Shown here piece after piece: positions 1-7,747 of a DNA stretch of 64,000 bases (position 1 is the stretch's first letter; the number at the start of each line of letters is the position of its first letter). The DNA is taken from the NCBI GenBank assembly GCA_949297765.1, contig CASFTV010000002.1, forward strand, positions 124,001 to 188,000. The letters run 5' to 3'. The notes beneath the pieces are model-generated. The model did not search any database. It saw nothing but the letters and a program-made list of their open reading frames with translations, and was not told the DNA's origin. The DNA comes from an uncultured bacterium (GTDB taxonomy: Bacteria > Verrucomicrobiota > Lentisphaeria > Victivallales > UBA1829). The translations under genes and the position numbers were made by a program.

Positions 1-433
1 ATATACGGAGGTCCTGATCCCCTTCCGGAACGGGACCGCGCTTGCGGAGAGCATCCCGTACGGGAAAGGAAAGATTCTGCTGTTCGGCGCCTTTATCGGT
101 GCATCGGCCGCATCGGCCCGGGATCCCGGACTGGAGGATTTTCTGAACACTCTGCTGAACGCCGTGGCTCCGAAGATCAATCTGATCAGCCGGAACTGCC
201 GCGCTGTGACCGGCTTCTCCGGAAAAAACCGGGTCCTGTTCCTGTTCGGATCGGAACCGGTGGAGAAAATAGAAATCCATTTCCGGAAGACCTTCTGGAA
301 GAAACAGGCATTGCGCGATCTGATCTCAGGCCGGCGCATCGCTGTTTCCACGGACGGAAATATCCGGAAACTCAAATTCACTCCGGATCCCTCCGGCGTG
401 GCGGTGCTGACGGAGGACGGCGCGGGCGGATGA
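1..433 (+). CDS. C-terminal part of a probable glycoside hydrolase (GH42/GH35-like), truncated by window edge
   Basis: An open frame runs from base 2 to the stop at 431-433 (143 residues), so the gene begins outside the window. It reads GKGKILLFGAFIGAS, then an amphipathic stretch ending in LNTLLNAV, then a short beta-rich tail with RVLFLFGSEPVEKIEIHF and a final GVAVL. This order (a strand closing an amidotransferase-like trimerisation domain, then a small C-terminal beta-sandwich) resembles the ends of GH42-type beta-galactosidases. No catalytic residue lies in the visible part, so the family is a guess from fold pattern alone. An internal ATG at 164 is not a gene start because the frame is open and protein-like upstream of it. 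Confidence 0.45.
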   Translation, partial: YTEVLIPFRNGTALAESIPYGKGKILLFGAFIGASAASARDPGLEDFLNTLLNAVAPKINLISRNCRAVTGFSGKNRVLFLFGSEPVEKIEIHFRKTFWKKQALRDLISGRRIAVSTDGNIRKLKFTPDPSGVAVLTEDGAGG

Positions 434-505
434 TTCCGCTCCCTCCCGCGGAACCGGGCAGAAGAGATGAACTATGAAAAACGATTTTGAAGGAGCACAA
501 GAACA

Positions 506-1867
506 ATGAGCAATGACGCATTCCTGATTCTGTTTATGATCCTGATTACGCTGATGGCGGTGATGCCGCTGTTCCTGCGCCGGTTCAAGATACCTCAGGT
601 GATTTCTCTTCTGATTGTCGGAATGCTGATCGGGCCGAATGGATTCGACCTGATCGGGAAGCTGGCGCCGGTGCTTTCGTTCCTCGGGGGCAACCAGAAG
701 ATGATCGAAGACAACTCCTTCACGCTGATCAATTCGCTCGGATCGCTCGGACTGCTGTTCCTGATGACGCTCGCCGGAATGGAGGCCGACTTCAAATTGA
801 TCCGAACCTCGAAGCGCCCGGTGGTGGCGTTGAGCATCCTGACGTTTCTGGTGCCGGCGGTTTCGGGATTCCTGGTGTACGGATTTTTCCGTGCGGAGGA
901 TTTTCCGGGGAAACTGCTGTATGCGTCGCTGTTCGCCTCGCACTCGGTGGGCATCGTGTTTCCGATCATCCGGGAGCTGAAGATCACGAAGACGATTTTC
1001 GGATCGGCGGTGCTGATCTCCACCGTGATTACGGATGTGGCGAGCATCGTGCTTCTGGCGGTCAGCGTGCAGATGAAGAAGGTTTCCGTGGAAACGGCGG
1101 GTCTGCAGAAAACGCTTTCGCTGTTTGATTATATTGATCCTTCCATTTTCGGGAGCTTCTTCACCGTGGTGTTTCTGTTGCTGGTGCTTGTGTATTTTGC
1201 GCTGGTTCTGTATTTTGTCCCGAAGGTCGGAGGACTCATTTTCCGTTCTCTGAACAACGGCGAGGACATGATTATGACCTGTTTCATTTTCCTGATTCTG
1301 GCGGTGGTGCTGGCCGGCGAGTTTCTCGGGATCAATCTTGTGGTCGGCGCATTTCTTGCGGGACTCGGACTTTCGCGCGTGATGCAGGATCCGCGCTACA
1401 ACACCGCGCTGGAGGTGTTCCATAAATTCGAAGGAATCGGATACGGTTTCCTGATTCCGTTCCTGTTCATCTCAATCGGAATGAAGACGGATCTCCGGAT
1501 GCTGTTCGACTCGGTGAACAATCTGAGCATTATTCTTCTGACGGTCGGAGGACTGGTCGGGAGCAAGGTGTTTTCGGGATGGCTTGCGCTGCGTCTTTGC
1601 GGTTTCTCCCATCTGAAGGGCCTGTGCGCCGGAGTGATGACCGTTCCGCAGCTTTCCGCCACGCTTGCCGCGGCGGCGATCGGAAAAGATCTCGGAATGC
1701 TCGACAACCATTTCTTCAATGCGATCATCGTGCTTTCGATTGTCACGACTCTTCCCGTTCCGAATCTTGTCCGCTGGCTGATCGAACACTATCATTTGAA
1801 GTTCCATGCGCAGGATGAGGAACATCCGCAGGATCCGCGGCGCGAAATCCAGGACCAGTTTCTCTGA
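506..1867 (+). CDS. Monovalent cation:proton antiporter, CPA2 family
   Basis: A 453-residue integral membrane protein with about 12 hydrophobic segments. The N-terminus contains IPQVISLLIVGMLIGPNG, the typical second helix of CPA2 exchangers (KefB/NapA type). Small-residue-rich helices follow, including GINLVVGAFLAGLGLSR and GFLIPFLFISIGMKTDL, which match the family's C-terminal half. Such proteins exchange Na+ or K+ for H+ across the inner membrane. The protein stops soon after the last helix with a short charged tail and has no TrkA-N or USP regulatory domain. The start is supported by GAAGGAG about 10 bases upstream. It stands alone between the glycosidase tail and the rex promoter. The ion transported cannot be read from sequence. 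Confidence 0.85.
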   Translation: MSNDAFLILFMILITLMAVMPLFLRRFKIPQVISLLIVGMLIGPNGFDLIGKLAPVLSFLGGNQKMIEDNSFTLINSLGSLGLLFLMTLAGMEADFKLIRTSKRPVVALSILTFLVPAVSGFLVYGFFRAEDFPGKLLYASLFASHSVGIVFPIIRELKITKTIFGSAVLISTVITDVASIVLLAVSVQMKKVSVETAGLQKTLSLFDYIDPSIFGSFFTVVFLLLVLVYFALVLYFVPKVGGLIFRSLNNGEDMIMTCFIFLILAVVLAGEFLGINLVVGAFLAGLGLSRVMQDPRYNTALEVFHKFEGIGYGFLIPFLFISIGMKTDLRMLFDSVNNLSIILLTVGGLVGSKVFSGWLALRLCGFSHLKGLCAGVMTVPQLSATLAAAAIGKDLGMLDNHFFNAIIVLSIVTTLPVPNLVRWLIEHYHLKFHAQDEEHPQDPRREIQDQFL

Positions 1868-1906
1868 TCTCCGGCCCCGGAACGGACATCTTCCTGCGCA
1901 GACCGT

Positions 1907-1926
1907 AAAAAAGATCATCTTTTTTT
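1907..1926 (+). terminator. Weak A/T-stem terminator candidate after the antiporter
   Basis: Arms AAAAAAG and CTTTTTT face each other around ATCAT and continue into a seven-T run. The stem is A/T only, so it is a weak hairpin. Its position, 40 bases after the antiporter stop and just before the rex promoter, fits a terminator. Confidence 0.35.
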
Positions 1927-1937
1927 GTCCCGGCCCC

Positions 1938-1966
1938 TTGACGTTTGCGGGTTTGGAGATTATACT
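1938..1966 (+). promoter_or_regulatory. Sigma70-type promoter of rex and the hydrogenase-like operon
   Basis: TTGACG at 1938-1943 and TATACT at 1961-1966 are separated by 17 bases, which is near-consensus. It lies 54 bases before the rex start codon, and the Rex-type operator begins four bases after the -10. Confidence 0.75.
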
Positions 1967-1969
1967 TCA

Positions 1970-1987
1970 CTGTGAACAATCTCACAA
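1970..1987. promoter_or_regulatory. Rex operator (ROP) at the transcription start of rex
   Basis: CTGTGAACAATCTCACAA matches the Rex consensus TTGTGAA-N4-TTCACAA in 12 of 14 arm positions. It sits directly over the expected +1 of the promoter at 1938-1966, where a bound repressor would block initiation. The same TGTGA-N6-TCACA layout is also the CRP pattern, but the next gene is rex itself, which makes autoregulation by NADH-sensing Rex the simpler reading. Confidence 0.75.
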
Positions 1988-2019
1988 ACAATCTTTCAAC
2001 GGATGGTGCAGAGGCGCAA

Positions 2020-2661
2020 ATGAAACTGACGAAAAACATTCCGGCCCGGACGATCGAACGCATGGTTTTGTATAAGAGACTTCTTTCGGATCTGCTTTCC
2101 AAAGGTCAGAAAACACTTTTTTCACACCAGCTCGCCGCCCTGGCCCACAACACGCCTGCGCAGGTGCGGCGGGACATTATGACAATCGGGCATGAGGGCA
2201 GTCCGCACAAGGGATACGACATTGCCAGTCTCATCACGCGGATCACGGTCATTCTCGACGGATCGAAGGACCGTTCCATCGCGCTGGTCGGGGTGGGGAA
2301 CCTCGGACGGGCGATCCTGTCGTATTTCACCTACCGCCATCCCGGACTGACGATTGTCGCCGCGTTCGATACCGACGACAGCAAAGTCGACCGCGTCATT
2401 TCCGGCTGCCGCTGCTACCACATCCGCGACTTTGAACGCAAGGTCAAGGAGCTGGATATCAACGTCGGAATCATCACGGTCCCCGCGGGGCAGGCGCAGG
2501 CGGTGGCGGATATGATGGTCTCCGCCGGAATCAAAGGCGTGCTGAATTTTGCACCGGTCCCGCTCAAAGTGCCGGAAACGGTCTGCGCAGACCGGATCGA
2601 CATTGCCAGTTCGCTCGAAAAACTGGCCTATTTCGCCGATCATCTGAAACAGCGGGAATAA
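2020..2661 (+). CDS. rex: Redox-sensing transcriptional repressor Rex
   Basis: A 213-residue protein. Residues about 1-75 form the winged-helix DNA-binding part (IPARTIERMVLYKRLL, then a stretch with AQVRRDI and the HKGYD end of the domain). The rest is a Rossmann fold with the dinucleotide motif GVGNLGRAIL and a C-terminal helix SSLEKLAYFAD. Rex is released from DNA when NADH is high and commonly controls fermentation and hydrogenase genes. I chose ATG 2020 because the family begins a few residues before IPARTIER; a TTG at 1945 is also in frame but lies inside the promoter. The next gene starts 14 bases after the stop, so rex probably shares a transcript with the hydrogenase-like trio. Confidence 0.93.
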   Translation: MKLTKNIPARTIERMVLYKRLLSDLLSKGQKTLFSHQLAALAHNTPAQVRRDIMTIGHEGSPHKGYDIASLITRITVILDGSKDRSIALVGVGNLGRAILSYFTYRHPGLTIVAAFDTDDSKVDRVISGCRCYHIRDFERKVKELDINVGIITVPAGQAQAVADMMVSAGIKGVLNFAPVPLKVPETVCADRIDIASSLEKLAYFADHLKQRE

Positions 2662-2675
2662 GCGGACGTCCGGCC

Positions 2676-3155
2676 ATGAACAGAGAACAGGAGATCGACG
2701 CCATTTTCGACCGGTATCCGCCAGGCGTGCGCGAAAATCTGACCGCGATTCTTCAGGATGTGCAGGAGGCGCAGGGACACCTTTCCCGCGACACGATCGT
2801 GCGGATCGCCCGTCATCTCGGACTGCCCGCCGGAAAGGTCTACGGCGTGGCCACATTCTACAATCAGTTCCGCTTCGAAAGCGCAGGCAAATATCATATC
2901 ATGCTCTGCAGAGGAACCGCCTGCCATGTGAAAGGATCCGCGGCGGCTCTGGAATTCCTCGAAAAGTATTTGGGCATCCGTCCCGGAGAAACCTCGGCGG
3001 ATGGTCTTTTCAGTCTTGAAATCACCTCGTGCCTCGGTGCATGCGGACTCGCGCCCGTCATGAGCATCAACGGAGAAATTCACGCGTGCGTGGACGAAGA
3101 CCGCATCCGTTCCGTGCTGGACGCGATCCGGAAAGCGGAAGGAGCGGATGTATGA
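2676..3155 (+). CDS. NuoE/HndA-like [2Fe-2S] subunit of a hydrogenase-type complex
   Basis: A 159-residue thioredoxin-fold ferredoxin of the complex I 24 kDa family. An N-terminal helical bundle (residues 1-75, with GKVYGVATFYNQF) precedes the cluster domain. Four cysteines are in the family spacing: LCRGTAC (Cys-x4-Cys) and SCLGAC (Cys-x3-Cys). In HydABC/HndABCD complexes this subunit passes electrons next to the NADH/FMN subunit. Its stop overlaps the next start as ATGA (3152-3155), so translation is coupled. All expected ligands are present, in contrast to the third gene of the operon. Confidence 0.92.
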   Translation: MNREQEIDAIFDRYPPGVRENLTAILQDVQEAQGHLSRDTIVRIARHLGLPAGKVYGVATFYNQFRFESAGKYHIMLCRGTACHVKGSAAALEFLEKYLGIRPGETSADGLFSLEITSCLGACGLAPVMSINGEIHACVDEDRIRSVLDAIRKAEGADV

Positions 3156-5125
3156 ATCCCGCGCCTCTGGACTGGAAACAGGAACTCCTTTCCGTTCTTA
3201 CGCACGACGGAATCAAACAGGAGATTTCCGGACGGACAAAAGAGCTTTCCGCCCGGCTTCTCCGTCTGAATCCGCCGCATCCGGTGTTCATGGTCGGAAC
3301 CGCGACCTGCGGACTCGGTGCGGGGGCCGCGCGGACCGTGGACGCCATCCGGAAATTCCTGGAGGTACACAATCTGGAAGGAGAGGTGCTGGAAACCGGG
3401 TGCATCGGACTCTGTTCCGAAGAACCGCTCGTGACTGTGCAGCTGCCGGGCCGCGCCCGTCTGCTGTTTTCCGGAATGGTGCATGAACTGACGGCCCCTG
3501 TTCTGAATGCCCTCCTGATTGAGCGGAGAACGCCGGATTCGAATCTTCTGGGACAGATCGTTCTGGAAGGACAGAGTCCGTGGGAGGGAATCCCGCTGCT
3601 GAGCGAACATCCGTTTTTCCGGAAGCAGACCCGCCGCGTACTCCGGAACTGCGGCATCCTTGATCCGGGGTCGATTGAGGAATATCTGGCGGGCGGAGGA
3701 TACCGCGCCTTCGCAAAGTCTCTGCATACGATGACACCGTCCGAAATCTGTGACGAGGTCGAGCGGAGCGGTCTGCGGGGACGCGGCGGCGGAGGATTTC
3801 CCGCCGGAACAAAATGGAAATACGCCCTGAACGGTGCCAGCGATCAGAAATACATGGTCTGCAACGCCGATGAAGGCGATCCCGGAGCGTTCATGGACCG
3901 CGCACTGATCGAAAGCGATCCGCACCGCCTGATCGAAGGACTGGCGATCGCCTCCTATGCGATCGGAGCGGGTTGCGCATACATCTACATCCGGGCGGAA
4001 TATCCGCTGGCAATCCGCCGTCTGGAACGCGCGATCGAACAGGCAAAAGCATACGGACTGCTCGGAGAAAATATTCTCGACAGCGGTTTCGATCTGAAAA
4101 TTGTGATCCGGAAAGGCGCCGGAGCGTTTGTCTGCGGCGAGGAAACCGCGCTGATCCGGAGCATCGAAGGCAAACGGGGAATGCCGAGTCCGCGGCCTCC
4201 CTATCCGACGGAAAAGGGACTTTTCGGAAAACCCACCGTCATCAATAATGTTGAAACGATTGTCAATGTTCCGGGGCTGATCCTCAACGGCCGCGACTGG
4301 TTCGCCTCCGCCGGAACGGAAACCAGCAGAGGAACAAAGGTCTTCGCCCTTTCCGGAAAGAGCGCCCGGACGGGGATGATCGAAGTCGAAATGGGCATTT
4401 CCCTGCGCGAAATCATCGAAGAGATCGGCGGAGGAATGGCGGGCGGAAAACAGTTCAAGGCGGTCCAGATCGGAGGGCCTTCCGGCGGATGCATTCCCGC
4501 TTCGCACTGCGATATTCCGGTTGATTATGAAACGCTCCGGGATTTCGGCGCGATCATGGGGTCCGGCGGACTCGTCGCCATGGACGAGAATACCTGCATG
4601 GTGGATGTGGCGAAATTCTTTGTGGAATTCCTGCAGAATGAAAGCTGCGGGAAGTGCACTCCCTGCCGGGAAGGAACCCGTCAGCTCCGGGAAATTCTGG
4701 AACAGATCACCCGGCCGCGATCCGCCGAGCGCGGGGACGATGCGCTGCTCCGCTTCAAATCGGTGCTTCGCCTGCGGAATCTTGCGGGCGTGATCCGCGC
4801 GACCAGTCTTTGCGGTCTCGGACAGACTGCTCCGAATCCGGTCCTTTCCACACTCCGCTGGTTCCGAGAGGAATACGAGGCGCATGTGTTCGACCGCAAA
4901 TGCCCCGCCGGGGTCTGCAAGGGACTGGTCCGCTGCCGGATTGTTCCGGAGCTGTGCAAGGGATGTACCGCATGTGTCCGCGTCTGCCATCATGACGCGA
5001 TTCTGGGAGCGCCCCGTCAGCCGCACCGGATTGATCCGGGAAAATGCACCGGCTGCGGAGCCTGTCTGAGTGCCTGTAAATTCCATGCCGTCCAGCTGGC
5101 GGATGACGATGAAAGGGGAGGGTGA
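3152..5125 (+). CDS. NuoF/HndC-like NAD(P)H- and FMN-binding subunit with C-terminal ferredoxin domain
   Basis: A 657-residue flavoprotein subunit. An N-terminal thioredoxin-like domain has Cys53, Cys84 and Cys88 (GTATCGLG, TGCIGLC). The FMN/NADH core follows, with glycine-rich GLRGRGGGGFPAGTKW near residue 208 and NADEGDPGAFMDR. The NuoF [4Fe-4S] site is ESCGKCTPCREGT plus the later SLCGLGQ. The C-terminus carries two ferredoxin motifs, CKGCTACVRVC and CTGCGACLSAC. This layout is that of HydB/HndC of bifurcating [FeFe] hydrogenases rather than plain complex I. I took ATG 3152 because it overlaps the preceding stop; longer in-frame reading upstream has no family similarity. The stop overlaps the next gene's GTG start. 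Confidence 0.93.
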   Translation: MNPAPLDWKQELLSVLTHDGIKQEISGRTKELSARLLRLNPPHPVFMVGTATCGLGAGAARTVDAIRKFLEVHNLEGEVLETGCIGLCSEEPLVTVQLPGRARLLFSGMVHELTAPVLNALLIERRTPDSNLLGQIVLEGQSPWEGIPLLSEHPFFRKQTRRVLRNCGILDPGSIEEYLAGGGYRAFAKSLHTMTPSEICDEVERSGLRGRGGGGFPAGTKWKYALNGASDQKYMVCNADEGDPGAFMDRALIESDPHRLIEGLAIASYAIGAGCAYIYIRAEYPLAIRRLERAIEQAKAYGLLGENILDSGFDLKIVIRKGAGAFVCGEETALIRSIEGKRGMPSPRPPYPTEKGLFGKPTVINNVETIVNVPGLILNGRDWFASAGTETSRGTKVFALSGKSARTGMIEVEMGISLREIIEEIGGGMAGGKQFKAVQIGGPSGGCIPASHCDIPVDYETLRDFGAIMGSGGLVAMDENTCMVDVAKFFVEFLQNESCGKCTPCREGTRQLREILEQITRPRSAERGDDALLRFKSVLRLRNLAGVIRATSLCGLGQTAPNPVLSTLRWFREEYEAHVFDRKCPAGVCKGLVRCRIVPELCKGCTACVRVCHHDAILGAPRQPHRIDPGKCTGCGACLSACKFHAVQLADDDERGG

Positions 5126-6858
5126 ACGTGTTTTCCATTACCGTGAACAACCGGACCATCGAAGCGGCGGAAGGTGAAAGCATTCTTTCCGCGCTGACGC
5201 GGGTCGGCATCCGGATTCCGACGCTGTGCAATCTTCCGGATCTTCCGCCGACCGGCGCATGCCGCATCTGCATCGTGGAGCTGGAGGGCGCTCCGGGCGA
5301 CGGACTGGTCCCCGCCTGTTCCCATCCGGTGAAGGAGGGAATGAGAATCCTCACCAACTCGCGGAAGGTGATCAATGCGCGTAAAACGGTTCTGGAACTG
5401 CTGCTTTCCAACCATCCCGACGATTGTCTCTACTGTCCGAAAAGCAGCGACTGCCGTCTGCGGAAACTCGCGGAGGAGTACGGTGTCCGGGAACGGGTCT
5501 CCTCCGGAAAGCGGCTCCGGGAGAAACTGCGCGATCTGACCAGTCCGGCCCTGATCCGCGATGCATCAAAATGTATTCTCTGCGGACGGTGTGTCCGTGT
5601 GTGCGGAGAGATTCAGAATGTTTCCGCGGTGGAATTTGTCGGCCGGGCAGTCCGCACCGCGGTGGCGCCCGCGTTTCATCAGAGCATGAATGTATCGAGC
5701 TGCGTGAACTGCGGACAATGCACGCTGGTGTGTCCGACGGGGGCGCTGGTGGAACATTCGTCACTGAAGGAGGTGACGGAGGCGATCGGCGATCCGGACT
5801 GCTGTACGGTGATTCAGCATTCGCCGTCGGTGGTGCTCGCGGCGGCGGAGGAGTTCGGGCTTCGGAACGGCGTCGATGCGGCGGGGCTTCTCAATGCGGC
5901 GCTCCGTCAGATCGGTTTCAAGAAGGTGTTCAACAGTTCGTTCGCGGCGGATGTTTCCATTATGGAGCAGTCGGCCGAGTTCGAGGAACGGCTGAGAAGC
6001 GGGATGCGTCTGCCGATGATCGCCAGCTGCTCCTCCGCATCCATCAAGTATATTGAGGAGTTCTATCCGGAATTCATCCCGAATCTTTCCACCTGCCGGA
6101 GTCCGCAGGGGATTCTGGCGGCATTGATCAAAACCCGTCTGGCGGAGCTGGAGGCCGTGGCGCCGGAACGCATCTTCAGCGTTGCCGCGGGCTCCTGCAC
6201 CGCACGGAAATTCGAGGCCACACGAATGGAGCTCGGACGGAACGATCTGCCGGATATCGACGCGGTCCTCACTTCCCGGGAACTGCTGCGTCTGATTAAA
6301 CTGTACGGAGTCGATTTCAGCACCCTGACTCCGGAACCGGCGGATCCGCCGTTTTCGGTCCGCAGCACGGCGGGAAAACTCTTCGACGTCTCCGGCGGCG
6401 CGAGCGAGGCAATCCTCCGCACGACGCATCGCCTGATTACCGGACGGGAACTCAAATCCATGAAGATTGAAGCGGTTCGGGGACTGGAGGGAATCAAGGA
6501 AACCTCCATCCGGATCGGCTCGTTTGAGATCGGAGTCACCGTGGTCAGCGGACTGGGCAACGCCCGCCAGGTCCTCGATCAGATCAAATCCGGCGGAAGG
6601 AAAAATACGATGCTTCTGGAGATCCGCGCCTGTCCCGGCGGATGCATCGCCGGAGGCGGACAGCCCTTCGACTCCTCCCCCGAACGGATCAAAGCCCGCA
6701 TGCAGGCGCTCTATTCCATCGATCAGAATGAGCATCTGAGGACCGCGCATATGAATCCCGATGTGAAAAAACTCTATGAACAGCTCGGCGGACCCGGATC
6801 GGACGGAGCCAGAGCGCTCCTGCATACGGAATACCGGAAACGCAAAGTCTTTCTCTGA
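5122..6858 (+). CDS. [FeFe]-hydrogenase-like large subunit (HydA/HndD family) with altered H-cluster motifs
   Basis: A 578-residue protein starting at GTG 5122, overlapping the previous stop. The electron-relay part is complete: [2Fe-2S] (Cys36, 47, 50, 66), His-ligated cluster (His98, Cys102, 105, 111), and two [4Fe-4S] motifs (Cys151-161 and Cys194-204). The hydrogenase domain follows colinearly (FAADVSIME, EFYPEFIPNLST, IDAVLTSREL, AVRGLEGIKE, NEHLR). However, motif P1, normally TSCCPxW, reads ASCSSAS at 301-307. The proton-relay Cys303 remains, but the H-cluster ligand position is Ser304. P2, normally MPCxxK, reads GSCTAR (357-362). P3 keeps Cys504 and Cys508 but reads IRAC instead of VMAC. 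The frame is intact on both sides. It could be a hydrogenase with an unusual ligand or a complex that lost H2 chemistry. No HydE, HydF or HydG maturase is in the window. Confidence 0.88.
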   Translation: MNVFSITVNNRTIEAAEGESILSALTRVGIRIPTLCNLPDLPPTGACRICIVELEGAPGDGLVPACSHPVKEGMRILTNSRKVINARKTVLELLLSNHPDDCLYCPKSSDCRLRKLAEEYGVRERVSSGKRLREKLRDLTSPALIRDASKCILCGRCVRVCGEIQNVSAVEFVGRAVRTAVAPAFHQSMNVSSCVNCGQCTLVCPTGALVEHSSLKEVTEAIGDPDCCTVIQHSPSVVLAAAEEFGLRNGVDAAGLLNAALRQIGFKKVFNSSFAADVSIMEQSAEFEERLRSGMRLPMIASCSSASIKYIEEFYPEFIPNLSTCRSPQGILAALIKTRLAELEAVAPERIFSVAAGSCTARKFEATRMELGRNDLPDIDAVLTSRELLRLIKLYGVDFSTLTPEPADPPFSVRSTAGKLFDVSGGASEAILRTTHRLITGRELKSMKIEAVRGLEGIKETSIRIGSFEIGVTVVSGLGNARQVLDQIKSGGRKNTMLLEIRACPGGCIAGGGQPFDSSPERIKARMQALYSIDQNEHLRTAHMNPDVKKLYEQLGGPGSDGARALLHTEYRKRKVFL

Positions 6859-6869
6859 AAGGTTCAGCC

Positions 6870-7340
6870 ATGACGGATGAAAACAACAATCTTTTCCGCG
6901 GACTGCGCGCACTGGCGGTGGATCCGGATCCAGTCTTTCTCCGCACCATGAAGGAGCATCTGGAAGCGTTCGGTTTCGAGGTCCGGACCGCGACCACCCG
7001 CAGAGAGGCCGAAAAACTGGCGGAGGAGATCTCCTTCCAGCTCCTGATCAGTGAGATTCTGCTGGAAGAACCGGACGGCGGATTTGTGCTGACATATCAT
7101 CTCCGCAGCCGCTGTCCGTCCATGCGGATTGTTCTTGTTTCAGGAGTCTCATTCCGGACCGGATTTCATTTTGATCTGTCGGATCCCGAGTCCAGAGCAT
7201 GGATCCGGGCCGATGAAATCCTCGACAAGGAAATCCGTTTTGAACAGCTGGAACATTTGCTGGCCCGGTTCTTCCGGGAGAAAAACGCGGCTGCGGAAAA
7301 CGGATCGGCGCAGGGATTCGGATCCCCCGCGCCGGATTGA
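6870..7340 (+). CDS. Degenerate response-regulator receiver protein (phospho-Asp replaced by Glu)
   Basis: A 156-residue single-domain receiver. Its acidic pair is in AVDPD (residues 16-20), Ser91 occupies the Thr/Ser switch position and Lys120 is in ILDKEI. Where canonical proteins have the phosphorylated Asp in DxxMPxxDG, this one has EILLEEPDG, so Glu62 takes its place. Glu can mimic a phosphorylated Asp, so the domain may be fixed in one state, or it may act through protein contact only. There is no output domain; the C-terminus is a short polar tail. It starts 11 bases after the hydrogenase-like gene with GAAAGG as ribosome site and probably belongs to that operon. Confidence 0.8.
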   Translation: MTDENNNLFRGLRALAVDPDPVFLRTMKEHLEAFGFEVRTATTRREAEKLAEEISFQLLISEILLEEPDGGFVLTYHLRSRCPSMRIVLVSGVSFRTGFHFDLSDPESRAWIRADEILDKEIRFEQLEHLLARFFREKNAAAENGSAQGFGSPAPD

Positions 7341-7390
7341 CAGAAGACTTTGCGTGAACGATCAAAACCCGAAAGAAAGGTGGGTGTGGC

Positions 7391-7747
7391 ATGGATACAA
7401 TTTTCATCCGCGATCTGCGTCTTCCCGTGATTGTCGGGACTCTGGAACATGAGCGGAAATACCCGCAGAATGTGACATTCAATCTTGCACTCGGCTGCGA
7501 CATGCGCCGCCCGGGACTCAGCGACGAACTCTCCGACGCGGTGGATTACAGCATGGTGGAACAGAAGGTTGTCGATTACATTTCCAATTCCTCTTTCCGC
7601 CTTCTGGAGGCTCTGGCGGAAGGGATCGCCGCCCTCTGCCTGAACTGCGACCGGAGAATCGAATCCGTAAAGGTGACGGTGGAAAAGCCCGCGGCCGCCC
7701 GGCGCGCCCGGTCAATCGGAATTGAAATCGAACGGAGAAGAGGATGA
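7391..7747 (+). CDS. folB: Dihydroneopterin aldolase
   Basis: A 118-residue protein of the FolB/FolX family (tetrahydrofolate pathway, conversion of dihydroneopterin to 6-hydroxymethyl-dihydropterin and glycolaldehyde). It shows the N-terminal strand IFIRDLRLPVIVGTLEHER, the middle motif AVDYSMVEQKV, the helix FRLLEALAEGIA with the conserved Glu, and the C-terminal strand VKVTVEKPAA. The length is normal. The ribosome site is AAAGGTGGG about 10 bases before ATG 7391. Its last codons overlap the next start (ATGA at 7744-7747). No other folate gene is near. FolX epimerase activity cannot be excluded from sequence. Confidence 0.88.
   Translation: MDTIFIRDLRLPVIVGTLEHERKYPQNVTFNLALGCDMRRPGLSDELSDAVDYSMVEQKVVDYISNSSFRLLEALAEGIAALCLNCDRRIESVKVTVEKPAAARRARSIGIEIERRRG

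Noticed and set aside
326-1423. 365-residue His/Arg/Gln-rich frame on the minus strand
   Set aside because: Antisense to the antiporter; composition mirrors hydrophobic codons on the opposite strand.
1970-1987. CRP-type site (TGTGA-N6-TCACA)
   Set aside because: The pattern fits CRP as well, but the outer bases and the adjacent rex gene fit a Rex operator better, and no crp gene is in view.
3080-5086. 668-residue open frame on the minus strand
   Set aside because: Complementary shadow of the NuoF-like gene; no ribosome site or domain.
6001-6030. Frameshift or sequencing error as cause of the altered P1 motif in the hydrogenase-like gene
   Set aside because: The flanking residues align without a gap on both sides and the frame is continuous; substitutions at P2 and P3 are independent of it.
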